From positions 1 to 11,756 of the forward strand of contig CAYOPG010000067.1 in NCBI GenBank assembly GCA_964405775.1: a DNA stretch of 11,756 nucleotides, written 5' to 3'. The translations under genes and the position numbers were made by a program. Within the stretch, counting starts at the first letter, position 1, and every line of letters starts with the position of its first letter. The DNA comes from JAAZFF01 sp964405775 (lineage in GTDB: Bacteria > Verrucomicrobiota > Kiritimatiellia > RFP12 > UBA3636). The notes under the pieces are model-generated. The model was not told where the DNA came from. It did no database searches and was given only the letters and a program-made list of their open reading frames with translations. Shown here piece after piece: positions 1-8,532 of this stretch.

Positions 1-121
1 GATTAAGTATCGCGACAAAATGAAACAAAAAGTGCTTACAGCGCAAACGGCTCTGATTTGACCATGATCGCATATAATACAATGTCGAAAAGCACAAATG
101 TGTCGGACTCAGGCAATAACC

Positions 122-150
122 TTGAGTAACCGTTCTGTAACGGGTATAAT
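122..150 (+). promoter_or_regulatory. sigma70-like promoter of recCB
   Basis: A -35 box TTGAGT (122-127) and a perfect -10 box TATAAT (145-150) are separated by exactly 17 bases. The predicted transcription start is near 157, giving a very short 5' leader of about 18 bases before the recC start. Nothing else in the upstream 174 bases has both boxes at proper spacing. The TATAAT at 73-78 has TTGACC only 9 bases upstream. Confidence 0.75.
127..146. promoter_or_regulatory. inverted repeat within the recC promoter spacer (putative operator)
   Basis: CCGTT (130-134) and AACGG (139-143) form a perfect inverted repeat around CTGT. After one mismatch the symmetry continues with TA (127-128) and TA (145-146). 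The repeat fills the spacer and touches both promoter boxes, where a repressor dimer would block polymerase. Which regulator binds is unknown; an SOS-type control would be one guess for a recombination operon, but the motif is not a LexA box that I recognise. Confidence 0.35.
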
Positions 151-174
151 TGCTATCGTTACAAGAAGGTTTGA

Positions 175-3100
175 ATGGCACTGAAGTTTTTTGTTGGAAA
201 CACGCTGGAGACGCTTGCGGAGAGGCTTGCCGGAATGCTGAGGGAACGCCCGGCAGGCGCGGGGGCGTTCGCTCGTGAGGTGGTCGCTGTGATGAACCCT
301 GGCAACGCGAAATGGCTGACTCATGAGCTGGCTCGTCAAACAGGTGTCTGCGCGAATGTGGATTTCGTCACGAGGGGCGGGTTGTGGAACCATGTGATTC
401 CCGGTATGAGGGAGGCGTCAGGTAAATACGATCCGAAGGTGATGGCTTGGCGTGTTCTTAAGATGCTTTCGGACAAGCATCGTCCGCGGGATGACGCCCT
501 TGCCGCTTACCTGCAAAGCGCAGGCGAGGGCGTCACGAGAGCGCATTACGGTCTCGCAAATGAGATAGCTTCGACTTTCGATGTTTATCACGTTTACAGG
601 TATCAAGTCCTTGACGCTTGGAGCAACGGCAAGCCCTCGTCTTGCGGGGCGGACACTCTGCCACATGCGAGTTGGCAAAGGATGCTCTGGGAAAGACTGC
701 GGGCAGAGACGGACACAGATTCGCCAGCTGAGCTTTATATGAGTTTCCTTAGAGGAGATCTCGATGATGAGGCGCGGAAGCTCATCGCGGAAGAGTTCCC
801 ACTAGGACGCGTTTTCGTGTTTGGAATAGGAACGCTGGCACCATTGCATTTGCACCTTTATCAGAATCTGGCTACGTTTCTGGATGTGAATTTCTTGTAT
901 CTGAATCCGAGCCGGGATTTTTGGGGCGATGTAACAACTGAGCGAAACGCCAGATGGCGCCGCCTGCGCGGCGACAAGGAAGCCGTTGCAAGCGGCAATC
1001 AGATGCTAGCTGCGCTGGCCAGTTCGGGGAAGACGCTTTTCAACAATTTGCTTGATATCGAAGCATACGGCGCGGCGGAAGAACGGTGGCAGAGTGCGGA
1101 CTCTGCCACGGTGCTGGGCGAGGTGCAAAACGCCGTGTTGGAGAACGTGGCGCCGGATTTGACCGGACGAGAGGCCGATGATTCTCTTGTAATCCACATC
1201 TGCCACAGCGAGATTCGCGAGATGGAGGTGTTGAGGGACGATATCCTGAGGCGGCTTGATCCGAAGCTATCGGGCGGAGAGACTATTTCGCCGCATGATA
1301 TCGTCGTGATGGCTCCAAACATTTCGAAATACGCGCCTGCGATCGAGGCAGTGTTCGGACAGTGGAACAAAGACCACCTGGAAGGACAAAGGCTTCTGTA
1401 TTCGATAACAGACAGAACGCATACGGAGGAGAGCCAGCTTGCGAACGCATTTAAGGGGCTTGTCGCGCAGGGACGTAGCCGAATGAAGTTCGGAGAATTC
1501 CGCGAGTTGCTCTCTTACAAGGCGATATGGGGTGCGCTGGGAATTGATGAGTCGCAAATTGAGGTCGTTCTGGAAATGCTCTACAATTCGGGCATACGCT
1601 GGGGGTGGGATGCGAAGCAACGCGAGGAAGCCGCCGGGGTCGCGTTTGGCGAATACTCGTGGGAACAGGGACTCCGCAAACTGGCGCTTGAATATGTGGC
1701 AGGCAACAGCAATATAGTAAATAACTTGGGCGATGGAATTGGCCGTGCACTTGGGGCGGTGGCGGATTTGGCGCAGCGCGTGAACGAATTGAGGCAAAAA
1801 CTGCGCGTTAGTCATACACCGCAGGAATGGCGTGGAATGCTGACTGGCATAGCTAACGACTTTCTGTTTGTCGATGAGGATTCGGAGCGAGACTCCGCAA
1901 CGCTGCGCGCTGCGATTGCGGAATTTGGCGAGACATGCGAAGAAGCCGGAATAGGCGATCTCGAGTTTCCATGCGAAGTGGTGGAGGCGTATATGGAAGG
2001 GGCGCTGTGGAGCGTTGCCGATACGGGCAGGTTTTTATCACGCGGCATAACCTTCTGCCGTCTGCAGCCGTTGCGCAACATCCCTGCGAAGTATGTGTGG
2101 ATTGCCGGTGTGAACGACAATGAATATCCGCGGCGCGACAAGTTGCGGAGCTTTGATTTGCTGAAGACCAAACCGGAGCCGGGAGATAGGTCCAACCGCG
2201 ATGACGACTGCCAGTTGTTGCTTGAGGCAATGCTTGCGGCGCGTCACTATCTGCGCTTCTCCTATGTTGGCAACGACGCGCATGACAACAAGACGATCCC
2301 GCCAGGCGTGCTCTTAAACGCGGTGCGCTCACAGCTCGTCGAGGCATTCAAAGAGGAAGGTGCGGAAGCGGATCCCGAAGTGGTCAGCGGCAAGAAAACC
2401 GCGCCGTTTGAACTCCGCCACCACCTGCATCATTTTTCGCCCGATTATTTCGATGAAAATGGAGATGGCGGCTGGCAGAAAGAAGCCACGCGAAAGCTGT
2501 GGATGAACCTCTCGGCGGCTGATTACAAATCAGCAGGTTCACTGATTAGAGTAACAGCAGTCGAAAACACAGAAGACGATTCTGATGGGCGCGGGCTTAT
2601 CGAAGGGCTCGTGCCGGGAAGCACGGCCGAGTGCGATTTTTTGAAGCGTACAGAATTCGATGTCGACGAATTGTTGGGGTTCTGGGGATCGCCTGCAAAT
2701 AAGTGGTTGGCGGGAGTGCTTAAGATATACGGAGATGGATGGACGCATGAATTCAGCGATGACGAGCCCGTCGATCTGGATGCCCTCAGCGCATGGGACA
2801 TTCGCAGTAAGCTCCTCGATATGTTTTTTAATATCAGATGCAACGAAAAAGAGGTCGACGCGTGGCTAAGCAGCGGGGACGTGAAACGCGAGGTGCTGGA
2901 ACATACAAAGCGCAAAGCGATTCTTCCGATCGGAGTGCGAGGAGAAATTCTGGTTGAACAAAGCGTTGTATCCATAGAGAATTCGAATCTTATCAAGAGG
3001 GTTGCAAGGACGCTTGACGGCTGGGAAAAAGCTGATAATAACGCTCGAGTTTCTCTGGATTTTGATGGACGTACGTTGCGCGGTGAAATCGGCGACCTAT

Positions 3101-3603
3101 ACTTGAAAGACGGCAGCGTCATGTGGTTCCGGGTTAACCCGTCAAAGGCGAAGTTGAGAGACTGGATGCAGCTTGCCGTGGTCAACGCGTTGCTGCCGAT
3201 CAGCGATTTGGCGAATGGGGAGTATAGCCCGTGCGAGTCGGTGCTTGTCACACAAGATAGTGCGTTCATGGCCGTTGCATTGAAACCTGATGAGGCGCGA
3301 CCGCTGGCGGAACTCTACTTCAGCGGGATGCTCTCCGCAATCGGAGGAGATCCCGAGCCTCTGATGATATTGGCGAACAACGGGGCGCTGGAATGCGCCA
3401 TGGCTTTGCTTGAAAGCGCGGACGAAGATAATGCTTTTGACAAAATCCGCGCGAAATGGAGTCCATATTACTCCAATGGAGATAGTGACTTATCGTCTAA
3501 CACCATGATGTTCGGCAGGGATTTCCCTGAAAGGTTTAAAGCACGGATGCTATCGGCGTGTAACAAATATATGTTAGGCGCGGGCGTGGAGGTGCTGAAA
3601 TGA
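175..3603 (+). CDS. recC: RecC, exodeoxyribonuclease V gamma subunit
   Basis: This subunit of the RecBC(D) helicase-nuclease splits the duplex and scans the 3' strand for Chi during double-strand break repair in the cytoplasm. At 1142 residues it is close to E. coli RecC (1122). Recognisable blocks are the N-terminal FFVGNTLETL, the IHICHSEIREMEVL block (residues about 340-353), GVNDNEYPR (about 645-653) and GDRSNRDDD (670-678), followed by LRFSYVG. These match E. coli FHVCHSPQREVEVL, GMNDGVYPR and GDRSRRDDD in order. As expected for RecC, it lacks the Walker A motif of an active helicase. The start at 175 is supported by AGAAGG (164-169), 5 bases upstream. It overlaps recB by four bases and probably shares its promoter. 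An imperfect palindromic element lies inside it at 1086-1109 without breaking the frame. Confidence 0.95.
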   Translation: MALKFFVGNTLETLAERLAGMLRERPAGAGAFAREVVAVMNPGNAKWLTHELARQTGVCANVDFVTRGGLWNHVIPGMREASGKYDPKVMAWRVLKMLSDKHRPRDDALAAYLQSAGEGVTRAHYGLANEIASTFDVYHVYRYQVLDAWSNGKPSSCGADTLPHASWQRMLWERLRAETDTDSPAELYMSFLRGDLDDEARKLIAEEFPLGRVFVFGIGTLAPLHLHLYQNLATFLDVNFLYLNPSRDFWGDVTTERNARWRRLRGDKEAVASGNQMLAALASSGKTLFNNLLDIEAYGAAEERWQSADSATVLGEVQNAVLENVAPDLTGREADDSLVIHICHSEIREMEVLRDDILRRLDPKLSGGETISPHDIVVMAPNISKYAPAIEAVFGQWNKDHLEGQRLLYSITDRTHTEESQLANAFKGLVAQGRSRMKFGEFRELLSYKAIWGALGIDESQIEVVLEMLYNSGIRWGWDAKQREEAAGVAFGEYSWEQGLRKLALEYVAGNSNIVNNLGDGIGRALGAVADLAQRVNELRQKLRVSHTPQEWRGMLTGIANDFLFVDEDSERDSATLRAAIAEFGETCEEAGIGDLEFPCEVVEAYMEGALWSVADTGRFLSRGITFCRLQPLRNIPAKYVWIAGVNDNEYPRRDKLRSFDLLKTKPEPGDRSNRDDDCQLLLEAMLAARHYLRFSYVGNDAHDNKTIPPGVLLNAVRSQLVEAFKEEGAEADPEVVSGKKTAPFELRHHLHHFSPDYFDENGDGGWQKEATRKLWMNLSAADYKSAGSLIRVTAVENTEDDSDGRGLIEGLVPGSTAECDFLKRTEFDVDELLGFWGSPANKWLAGVLKIYGDGWTHEFSDDEPVDLDALSAWDIRSKLLDMFFNIRCNEKEVDAWLSSGDVKREVLEHTKRKAILPIGVRGEILVEQSVVSIENSNLIKRVARTLDGWEKADNNARVSLDFDGRTLRGEIGDLYLKDGSVMWFRVNPSKAKLRDWMQLAVVNALLPISDLANGEYSPCESVLVTQDSAFMAVALKPDEARPLAELYFSGMLSAIGGDPEPLMILANNGALECAMALLESADEDNAFDKIRAKWSPYYSNGDSDLSSNTMMFGRDFPERFKARMLSACNKYMLGAGVEVLK
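655..664. repeat. half copy of the dispersed palindromic element
   Basis: An exact ACTCTGCCAC arm occurs here in recC. The opposite arm expected at 641-650, after the usual 4-base gap, matches at only 5 of 10 positions, so this is either a decayed copy or a lone half-site. Confidence 0.45.
1086..1109. repeat. dispersed 24-bp palindrome, perfect copy (in recC)
   Basis: GTGGCAGAGT (1086-1095), gap GCGG, then ACTCTGCCAC (1100-1109) form a perfect 10-bp inverted repeat. It lies within recC with its first base at the third codon position, encoding part of RWQSADSAT. The same 24-bp pattern recurs at 4837-4860 and 11253-11276. Confidence 0.75.
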
Positions 3604-6600
3604 GCGGTCCCATGACTTTGACAGACATAGATGCCGTGGAGCTCAACGTCCCTGTGCTTATCGAGGCGTCTGCCGGAACAGGCAAGACATACACAATCGA
3701 AAAGCTGTTCATAAGAGTTCTGGAAGAGAACCCAAACTTGCAGATAGAAGACATATTGGTTGTAACATTCACAAAAGCAGCCGCTGCGGAGCTTCGAACC
3801 AGACTGCATGCCAAGCTTCTCGAAGCCCGGAAAAAAGCGATCAAGGATCATAGCGCCGAGAGTCGATGGGAAGAAGATCTGCTGGCTTTTGATCAGGCGT
3901 CCATAACTACTATTCACGGGTTTTGCGAACGTGTTCTGTCCGAGTTCGCGTTTGAAGGCGGATTGCCCTTTGACGCAAAGCTGGCTGATAAAGGCGACGA
4001 CAAGATCGTGGATGAAATGGTTTTCGATTTCTGGCGTTGTGAAATGTACTCTGGCAAGATCCCTGATGAACTTATGCGCGAGGCGGGGCTGTTCAACCAC
4101 ACGCAAATTCAGGAGCTGACTCGGCAGTCTCTATCCAAGCCGTTGGCAAGCATTGCAGAAAACTCAGATCCGCGAAAAACCATAAAAGCCGTTGAGGCAA
4201 TGCGCGCCGAGTTTCTAGAAAAAAACTATCGGAACCCTGGCGATGTCGGCATAGGTAACTACAAAAACCAAGTGGCGGATTTCATCGCGTTGCGCGATTT
4301 GTTCAACGATCCCGCTTGGGGGCAAATGCAAGAAGACATAAAAATTCTGCGCGTCATCAAAAACTCCGGCAGTCTGCGCAAATCGACTGCAAAAAAACCT
4401 CAACGCATTGTTGAAGAACTGAAAGGCATCGCGTCTGGATATGTGTCGCTTGAAACGAGAATGATGTTGGAGGCTCAGAAAAGACTCGCTGAACCGGGTG
4501 GTTACGGCGTCACGAAAGTGGCGCGTCGTCGGCGCAACGAGGGAGTACGTGTGTTCGATGATACATTGAACGACGTGCGCATCATGCTTGAGACGAACAA
4601 GGATGCAGTGGAGGCTTTACGGGCGCGGTTCAAGGTGGCGATGATCGATGAGTTTCAGGACACCGACCCTGTGCAGTGGAAAATATTCAAAACGATCTTC
4701 ATGGATGGACCTCCGCCCAATCGCATCATATTGGTAGGAGATCCGAAGCAGGCCATATACTCTTTCCGCGGTGGCGACATAAATACGTATCTGTCCGCGC
4801 GTGGAGAAATAGAGCGTTTTAAAAGTGGGGAGAACTGTGGCAGGGTGTACACTCTGCCACGGAACTACAGGTCGGAGCCAGCGGCGGTCGAGTCGGTGAA
4901 CAGCGTGTTCCTGACGGCTGAGGGAAAAGAGAAAAAGGCATTCAACGTCACCGGTGAAGAAGGCGGTATCGAGTATCACTGCATAAAGGACAAAACCACG
5001 GACTGCAATATAAAAGCTGTGGAGATTCTGCAGCGCGCTGGTGACGAGCCTTTGGAGAATCCCGAAGCGAAAGACGGCGCTGGACTTGTGGTCAAAGATT
5101 TGACCGACGAGGGGTTGTCCGATAAAGGGAAGGACGGTCGCGGTGTTGACTTGGTGGAAACGATACGCGATTTGTTGTCGCCCGGGAACTGGAATATCTG
5201 GACTTATGTCCGTTGCACGGACGGAAAATGGGAACGGGAAAAATGCCGTGACGTGGTGCCGAGCGACATCTTGGTGTTGTCCTTCACCACAAAAGACATG
5301 GCTCGAAACCACAGGAAGCTTTGCCGGGCAGGGATACCATGCACGATGAGCAGCGAGGACAGCGTGTTCGGTGAAGAAGAGGCCAGTTGGATGAGGTGCT
5401 TGCTTGACGTGGCGCTGAGCTCTGCCAGACGTGGGTTTGGAGAGCTGCTTGCCACACCGTTGTTCGGATTTACTGCTGAGAATATAATGCGCCATGTGTC
5501 GCCTGATTCGGTGTCGGATATTGCGGGCATAATCCGAGAGGCGGCTGATGTCTGGAGAAAGCACGGGTTGCAGAGCTTTGTCGCGGAAGTCGTTCGCGAG
5601 TGCGGAATACGGGAACGTCTGCTTGCGGGGGTGATTGGTGAGCGGCATTGGACAAACTTCTCACAAGTGACGGAGATACTTGGACGTATCGAGAACGAGA
5701 AGCACTTTTCCCCTGAAGCGGTTCGCGACTGGCTCGTGGAAGCCATGGCGGGGCTACGCGAAAGCTCGAAAGATCATGAGTTCAGGCTTGAAAGCGACGC
5801 CGCAGCCGTCACCGCAATGACAATACACAAAAGCAAAGGCCTTGAGGCGCCGATAGTATTTGTAACGGGAATTAGGGACGGCAGACGTGGCGGAGGCAGC
5901 GGGGGCGTCAAGGTTTATCACGACGCAGGCGGCAATACACTACTATCTGTCTATGACGATGAGAACGGGGACGCAAAAGTCGTGACGGAAGCGCTTGAAG
6001 AGGACATAAGGCTATTCTATGTAGCACTCACGCGCGCTAAAAACCGCACCTATTACTACATGGACGATAAGTCCGGAAAATCCAAGTTGCTTGCCCACTT
6101 GCGTGAGACTTCTGATGCACTTGAAGAAGGCGCGCCAGGGATCGAGATATCAAAACTCGTGGCTAGCGATTCGCCGAGCGGGAAATGCGGGACGAATGCC
6201 GGTGATGCTAAGCTTATAGCGCCGCCTGCGGTGAATCCAGTGGCGAGCTCATGGGCAAGGGCGAGTTTTTCGGCGTTAAAGGTGAGGCTCAGCTCTGGCG
6301 AGGACAGCGAGAGCAGGGGGCTGGCAGAGTCTGGCTCCGTGTTATCGGCGTGGGACGAACCTGTGGTTGCGATTGATACGGAAGTTGTTGCGGCCGTTGA
6401 GGCGGAGGAAGGTGCTTTGCCGTTGCGTTACACAATGCATGGCGGAACTGTGTTTGGAAATGCAGTGCACAGTGTGTTTGAGGTTTGTCCGTTTGATGCC
6501 GGCGAGGATGACATCCGGGAACGTGTGCGTGAATCGTTTGTAAACTATGGGTTGGATGCAATTGCGGAGGAGCGAGAGAAAGTCGATGCAACGGTGGAAA

Positions 6601-7199
6601 TGGTGCGCGACACATTAAACGCTGAAATCCCCAACGCTAGTGGCAAGGTCTTCACTCTGGCATCGATAAAAAAATCAAGGCGCTCCTCCGAGATGTCGTT
6701 TCACTTCCCTATGAAACACGGAGCCACGCTTGGTGGGCTTGTTGAGTTGTTGAGAGGGTGGGGCGGCATATATTCAAAGATGTTTGAAGGCGGGCGGAGC
6801 CCGGAAACATCTGTGGCAGGCATGATGACGGGTATAGTCGACCTGTTCTTCGAGCAAGACGGCAAGTATTACATAGCTGACTGGAAAACCAACATAATGG
6901 ATGGAGTTCCTGCCTCGTTCCACATTGACGCAAACAATCCGCTTTCTAGCCGCATAGCGGAAGAGCTGGCCTCGTCAATGTATCCGCTTCAGTGGGCTAT
7001 ATACACCGTAGCCATGCACCGGCATCTACGCAACACGGTTCGTGGCTACGATTACGAAAGAGATTTCGGCGGAGTACGATACTTGTTTGTGCGTGGTATA
7101 ACAAAACAGCGCCCTGGCGATGGAGTCTGGGTTCAACCGCCACCCTCGCTCAACGACCTCAATGCGCTTGACGCCTTCTTCGAAGGTATGAATAGGTGA
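3600..7199 (+). CDS. recB: RecB, exodeoxyribonuclease V beta subunit (helicase-nuclease)
   Basis: This is the 3'-5' SF1A helicase and nuclease subunit that unwinds and degrades broken DNA ends and loads RecA. At 1199 residues it is full length (E. coli 1180). Helicase motifs in order are Walker A AGTGKT (25-30), TFTKAAA (56-62), DEFQDTD (350-356), GDPKQAIYSFRG (380-391), RNYRS (421-425), TIHKSKG (741-747) and VALTRAK (808-814). The C-terminal nuclease domain is intact: His957, Asp1081 in GIVDLFF, and Asp1094/Lys1096 in DWKTN correspond to E. coli His956, Asp1067, Asp1080 and Lys1082. No Fe-S cysteine set is seen, which argues against AddB/AddA. The start ATG overlaps the recC stop and has GGAGG at 3588-3592, 7 bases upstream. 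A convergent gene follows, so no recD is co-transcribed downstream. Confidence 0.96.
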   Translation: MSGPMTLTDIDAVELNVPVLIEASAGTGKTYTIEKLFIRVLEENPNLQIEDILVVTFTKAAAAELRTRLHAKLLEARKKAIKDHSAESRWEEDLLAFDQASITTIHGFCERVLSEFAFEGGLPFDAKLADKGDDKIVDEMVFDFWRCEMYSGKIPDELMREAGLFNHTQIQELTRQSLSKPLASIAENSDPRKTIKAVEAMRAEFLEKNYRNPGDVGIGNYKNQVADFIALRDLFNDPAWGQMQEDIKILRVIKNSGSLRKSTAKKPQRIVEELKGIASGYVSLETRMMLEAQKRLAEPGGYGVTKVARRRRNEGVRVFDDTLNDVRIMLETNKDAVEALRARFKVAMIDEFQDTDPVQWKIFKTIFMDGPPPNRIILVGDPKQAIYSFRGGDINTYLSARGEIERFKSGENCGRVYTLPRNYRSEPAAVESVNSVFLTAEGKEKKAFNVTGEEGGIEYHCIKDKTTDCNIKAVEILQRAGDEPLENPEAKDGAGLVVKDLTDEGLSDKGKDGRGVDLVETIRDLLSPGNWNIWTYVRCTDGKWEREKCRDVVPSDILVLSFTTKDMARNHRKLCRAGIPCTMSSEDSVFGEEEASWMRCLLDVALSSARRGFGELLATPLFGFTAENIMRHVSPDSVSDIAGIIREAADVWRKHGLQSFVAEVVRECGIRERLLAGVIGERHWTNFSQVTEILGRIENEKHFSPEAVRDWLVEAMAGLRESSKDHEFRLESDAAAVTAMTIHKSKGLEAPIVFVTGIRDGRRGGGSGGVKVYHDAGGNTLLSVYDDENGDAKVVTEALEEDIRLFYVALTRAKNRTYYYMDDKSGKSKLLAHLRETSDALEEGAPGIEISKLVASDSPSGKCGTNAGDAKLIAPPAVNPVASSWARASFSALKVRLSSGEDSESRGLAESGSVLSAWDEPVVAIDTEVVAAVEAEEGALPLRYTMHGGTVFGNAVHSVFEVCPFDAGEDDIRERVRESFVNYGLDAIAEEREKVDATVEMVRDTLNAEIPNASGKVFTLASIKKSRRSSEMSFHFPMKHGATLGGLVELLRGWGGIYSKMFEGGRSPETSVAGMMTGIVDLFFEQDGKYYIADWKTNIMDGVPASFHIDANNPLSSRIAEELASSMYPLQWAIYTVAMHRHLRNTVRGYDYERDFGGVRYLFVRGITKQRPGDGVWVQPPPSLNDLNALDAFFEGMNR
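4837..4860. repeat. dispersed 24-bp palindrome (in recB)
   Basis: GTGGCAGGGT (4837-4846), gap GTAC, then ACTCTGCCAC (4851-4860). One arm differs by a single base from the copy in recC, and the mismatch becomes a G-U pair in RNA. It starts at the second codon position and encodes CGRVYTLPR, just before helicase motif RNYRS. The protein appears undisturbed there, so the element did not obviously lengthen the gene. Confidence 0.75.
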
Positions 7200-7236
7200 T
7201 CGTGCTGTTCGGCTTTTGCATACTTGCGAAGACATA

Positions 7237-7300
7237 AAGGTCACTTTGCATTCACACCGCGGTATGGCGCAGTGTGAATCGGCACAGAAAATTTGACCTT
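7237..7300. repeat. nested inverted repeats between convergent recB and DAHP synthase genes
   Basis: The 119-base gap between the two convergent stop codons holds an outer pair AAGGTCA (7237-7243) / TGACCTT (7294-7300) and an inner pair ATTCACAC (7250-7257) / GTGTGAAT (7272-7279). Both are perfect. There is no run of T after either stem on either strand, so it is not a textbook intrinsic terminator. It could still serve as a shared transcription end, or as a protein-binding site. Confidence 0.45.
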
Positions 7301-7318
7301 AAGCCATTACATGTGAAA

Positions 7319-8383
7319 CTAGGACTTGGACCGCGCGCCGAGACGGCGGGCTGCTTCAAGAAGGAGCTCTTCGGTGGAATCCCACCCTATACAAGAATCG
7401 GTGACCGACATTCCAGGACGTAGAAGCGAGACGTCTGCTGGTATGGGCTGAGATCCGTTTTCAAGAAAACTCTCAAGCATGAAGCCGCATATTGACGTGT
7501 TCCCGTTTTCAATTTGCGTCAGAAGGTCGCGCAGCACAATCCCCTCACGTTGGTAGTTTTTACGGGAATTGCCATGGCTGCAATCGACGACGATCCGCGC
7601 GGGCATCCCCGCCGCTGCTAACGCGATCTCGCATTCCGCGATGCTCTCGGCATCGTAGTTCGGACGCTTGCCGCCGCGCAAGACGATGTGGGCGTGACGG
7701 TTGCCTGAAGTGCTGAATACGGCGGGAAGACCGTCGTAGGTGACCCCCAGAAAATGGTGCTCCCCGGCGGCAGACTTTATTCCATTGATAGCCGCCTCTA
7801 TCGAACCGTCGGTCGCGTTTTTGAAGCCGACAGGAGTAGACATGCCGCTGGCGATTTCGCGGTGCGTCTGAGATTCTGCAGTACGTGCACCTATGGCAGA
7901 CCACGACACCAGATCGCCGATATACTGGGGCGTTAGCGTGTCGAGGACTTCGGTCGCTGTCGGCAATCCCGCCTCCGCGAGATCCAATAGCAATGACCGC
8001 GCCATGCGCAGGCCGTCTTCCATGCGGAAAGAGTCGTCCAGGTAGGGGTCGTTGATCAAGCCCTTCCATCCGAGCACGGAGCGTGGCTTCTCGAAGTAGA
8101 CGCGCATTACGACATACAACGAGTCGGCGACTTCATCCGCTACCCGCTTAAGCTTCCGAGCGTACTCGCGGGCGTCGTCGACGTTGTGTATAGAGCAGGG
8201 GCCGACGATCGCCAGGAGGCGTTTGTCCTTTCCGTCGAGTATCCGCTCAATCGTCCGTCGTCCTTCGTGCACGGTCGCGGCGCTTTCAGCCGTCTGCGGC
8301 AGAGCCGTTCGGAGGTCGTTCGGAGTGATGAGCTTTACAACGGATCTGATGTTGATGTTTTCGAGATGCAGGTTGTCTTTCAT
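7319..8383 (-). CDS. aroG: 3-deoxy-7-phosphoheptulonate (DAHP) synthase, class I (AroG/AroF type)
   Basis: This enzyme condenses phosphoenolpyruvate and erythrose 4-phosphate to DAHP, the entry step to chorismate, Phe, Tyr and Trp, in the cytoplasm. The 354-residue protein matches the E. coli AroG length (350). Conserved blocks include GPCSIH, MRVYFEKPR, GWKGLINDP, GARTAESQ, GFKNATDG, LRGGKRPNY and TDSCIGW. The four metal ligands are present: Cys63, His270 (DCSHGNS), Glu304 (MLESFL) and Asp329. The ATG at 8383 is chosen because it aligns with the AroG N terminus. The frame stays open upstream to 8521, but that extension runs through an intrinsic terminator and a leader peptide. No strong ribosome site is visible; the upstream stretch is A-rich with AAAGAA. 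The Phe/Tyr leader suggests control by those amino acids; which E. coli isozyme it equals cannot be decided, so the symbol is nominal. Confidence 0.95.
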   Translation of the reverse strand: MKDNLHLENINIRSVVKLITPNDLRTALPQTAESAATVHEGRRTIERILDGKDKRLLAIVGPCSIHNVDDAREYARKLKRVADEVADSLYVVMRVYFEKPRSVLGWKGLINDPYLDDSFRMEDGLRMARSLLLDLAEAGLPTATEVLDTLTPQYIGDLVSWSAIGARTAESQTHREIASGMSTPVGFKNATDGSIEAAINGIKSAAGEHHFLGVTYDGLPAVFSTSGNRHAHIVLRGGKRPNYDAESIAECEIALAAAGMPARIVVDCSHGNSRKNYQREGIVLRDLLTQIENGNTSICGFMLESFLENGSQPIPADVSLLRPGMSVTDSCIGWDSTEELLLEAARRLGARSKS

Positions 8384-8436
8384 TGTTTTTCTTTTTTTAG
8401 CCCAATCCGTTTTCCGCCGATATTGTTTGCTGTAAA

Positions 8437-8478
8437 CAAAAAACCGATGGCATCCGGCTCGGGCGTCATCGGTTTTTG
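8437..8478 (-). terminator. intrinsic terminator (attenuator 3:4 hairpin) before the DAHP synthase gene
   Basis: On the minus strand AAAAACCGATG (8467-8477) pairs with CATCGGTTTTT (8439-8449), with a small inner CCG/CGG stem, and the 3' side runs into a T-rich tract (TTTTTTGTTT). It sits 54 bases before the DAHP synthase start, inside its 5' leader, so it works as a conditional terminator. It would also end transcripts reading through from the oxidoreductase gene. The same sequence read on the plus strand is also terminator-like, but no plus-strand gene needs it. Confidence 0.8.
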
Positions 8479-8532
8479 TTTCTTGGACAGTCTGCGGTAC
8501 TACCGCTTGCTTTAAATACACCGAGGATCGCC
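8463..8532 (-). promoter_or_regulatory. antiterminator (2:3) pairing of the DAHP synthase attenuator
   Basis: Leader bases 8532-8520 (GGCGATCCTCGGT) can pair with 8473-8462 (ACCGATGACGCC). This gives 11 base pairs with one mismatch and one bulged A. It uses the whole 5' arm of the terminator, so the two structures exclude each other. It is available only when the upstream 1:2 hairpin is prevented. Confidence 0.65.

Noticed and set aside
2..61. Possible C-terminal tail of an upstream plus-strand gene (ending KVLTAQTALI, stop 59-61)
   Set aside because: Only 19 codons are visible, a minus-strand frame is open over the same bases, and no terminator follows, so it cannot be told from chance.
58..83. 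Promoter from TTGACC (58-63) with TATAAT (73-78) or TACAAT (78-83)
   Set aside because: The spacers are 9 and 14 bases, too short for a sigma70 promoter; the 122-150 promoter is much better placed.
2523..3269. 248-codon minus-strand open frame
   Set aside because: Antisense shadow inside recC with low-complexity Ser-rich translation and no support from context.
5414..5425. Further copies of the dispersed palindrome (also around 6318-6332)
   Set aside because: These show only partial CTCTGCC or GGCAGAG cores without the opposite arm at the 4-base gap.
4617..5648. 343-codon minus-strand open frame
   Set aside because: It lies wholly antisense to the conserved helicase region of recB, has no recognisable motifs and is Ser/Pro/His-rich in the manner of antisense frames in moderately GC-rich DNA.
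8485..8506. T-box-like sequence (GCGGTAGTACCGC) before the terminator
   Set aside because: It faintly resembles the T-box core, but no Stem I, specifier loop or canonical T-box sequence is seen, and the leader peptide with 1:2/2:3/3:4 pairing explains the region better.
8384..8521. N-terminal extension of the DAHP synthase to a start at 8521
   Set aside because: The frame is open, but it runs through an intrinsic terminator and the leader peptide region; the protein from 8383 already has the full family length and N-terminal alignment.
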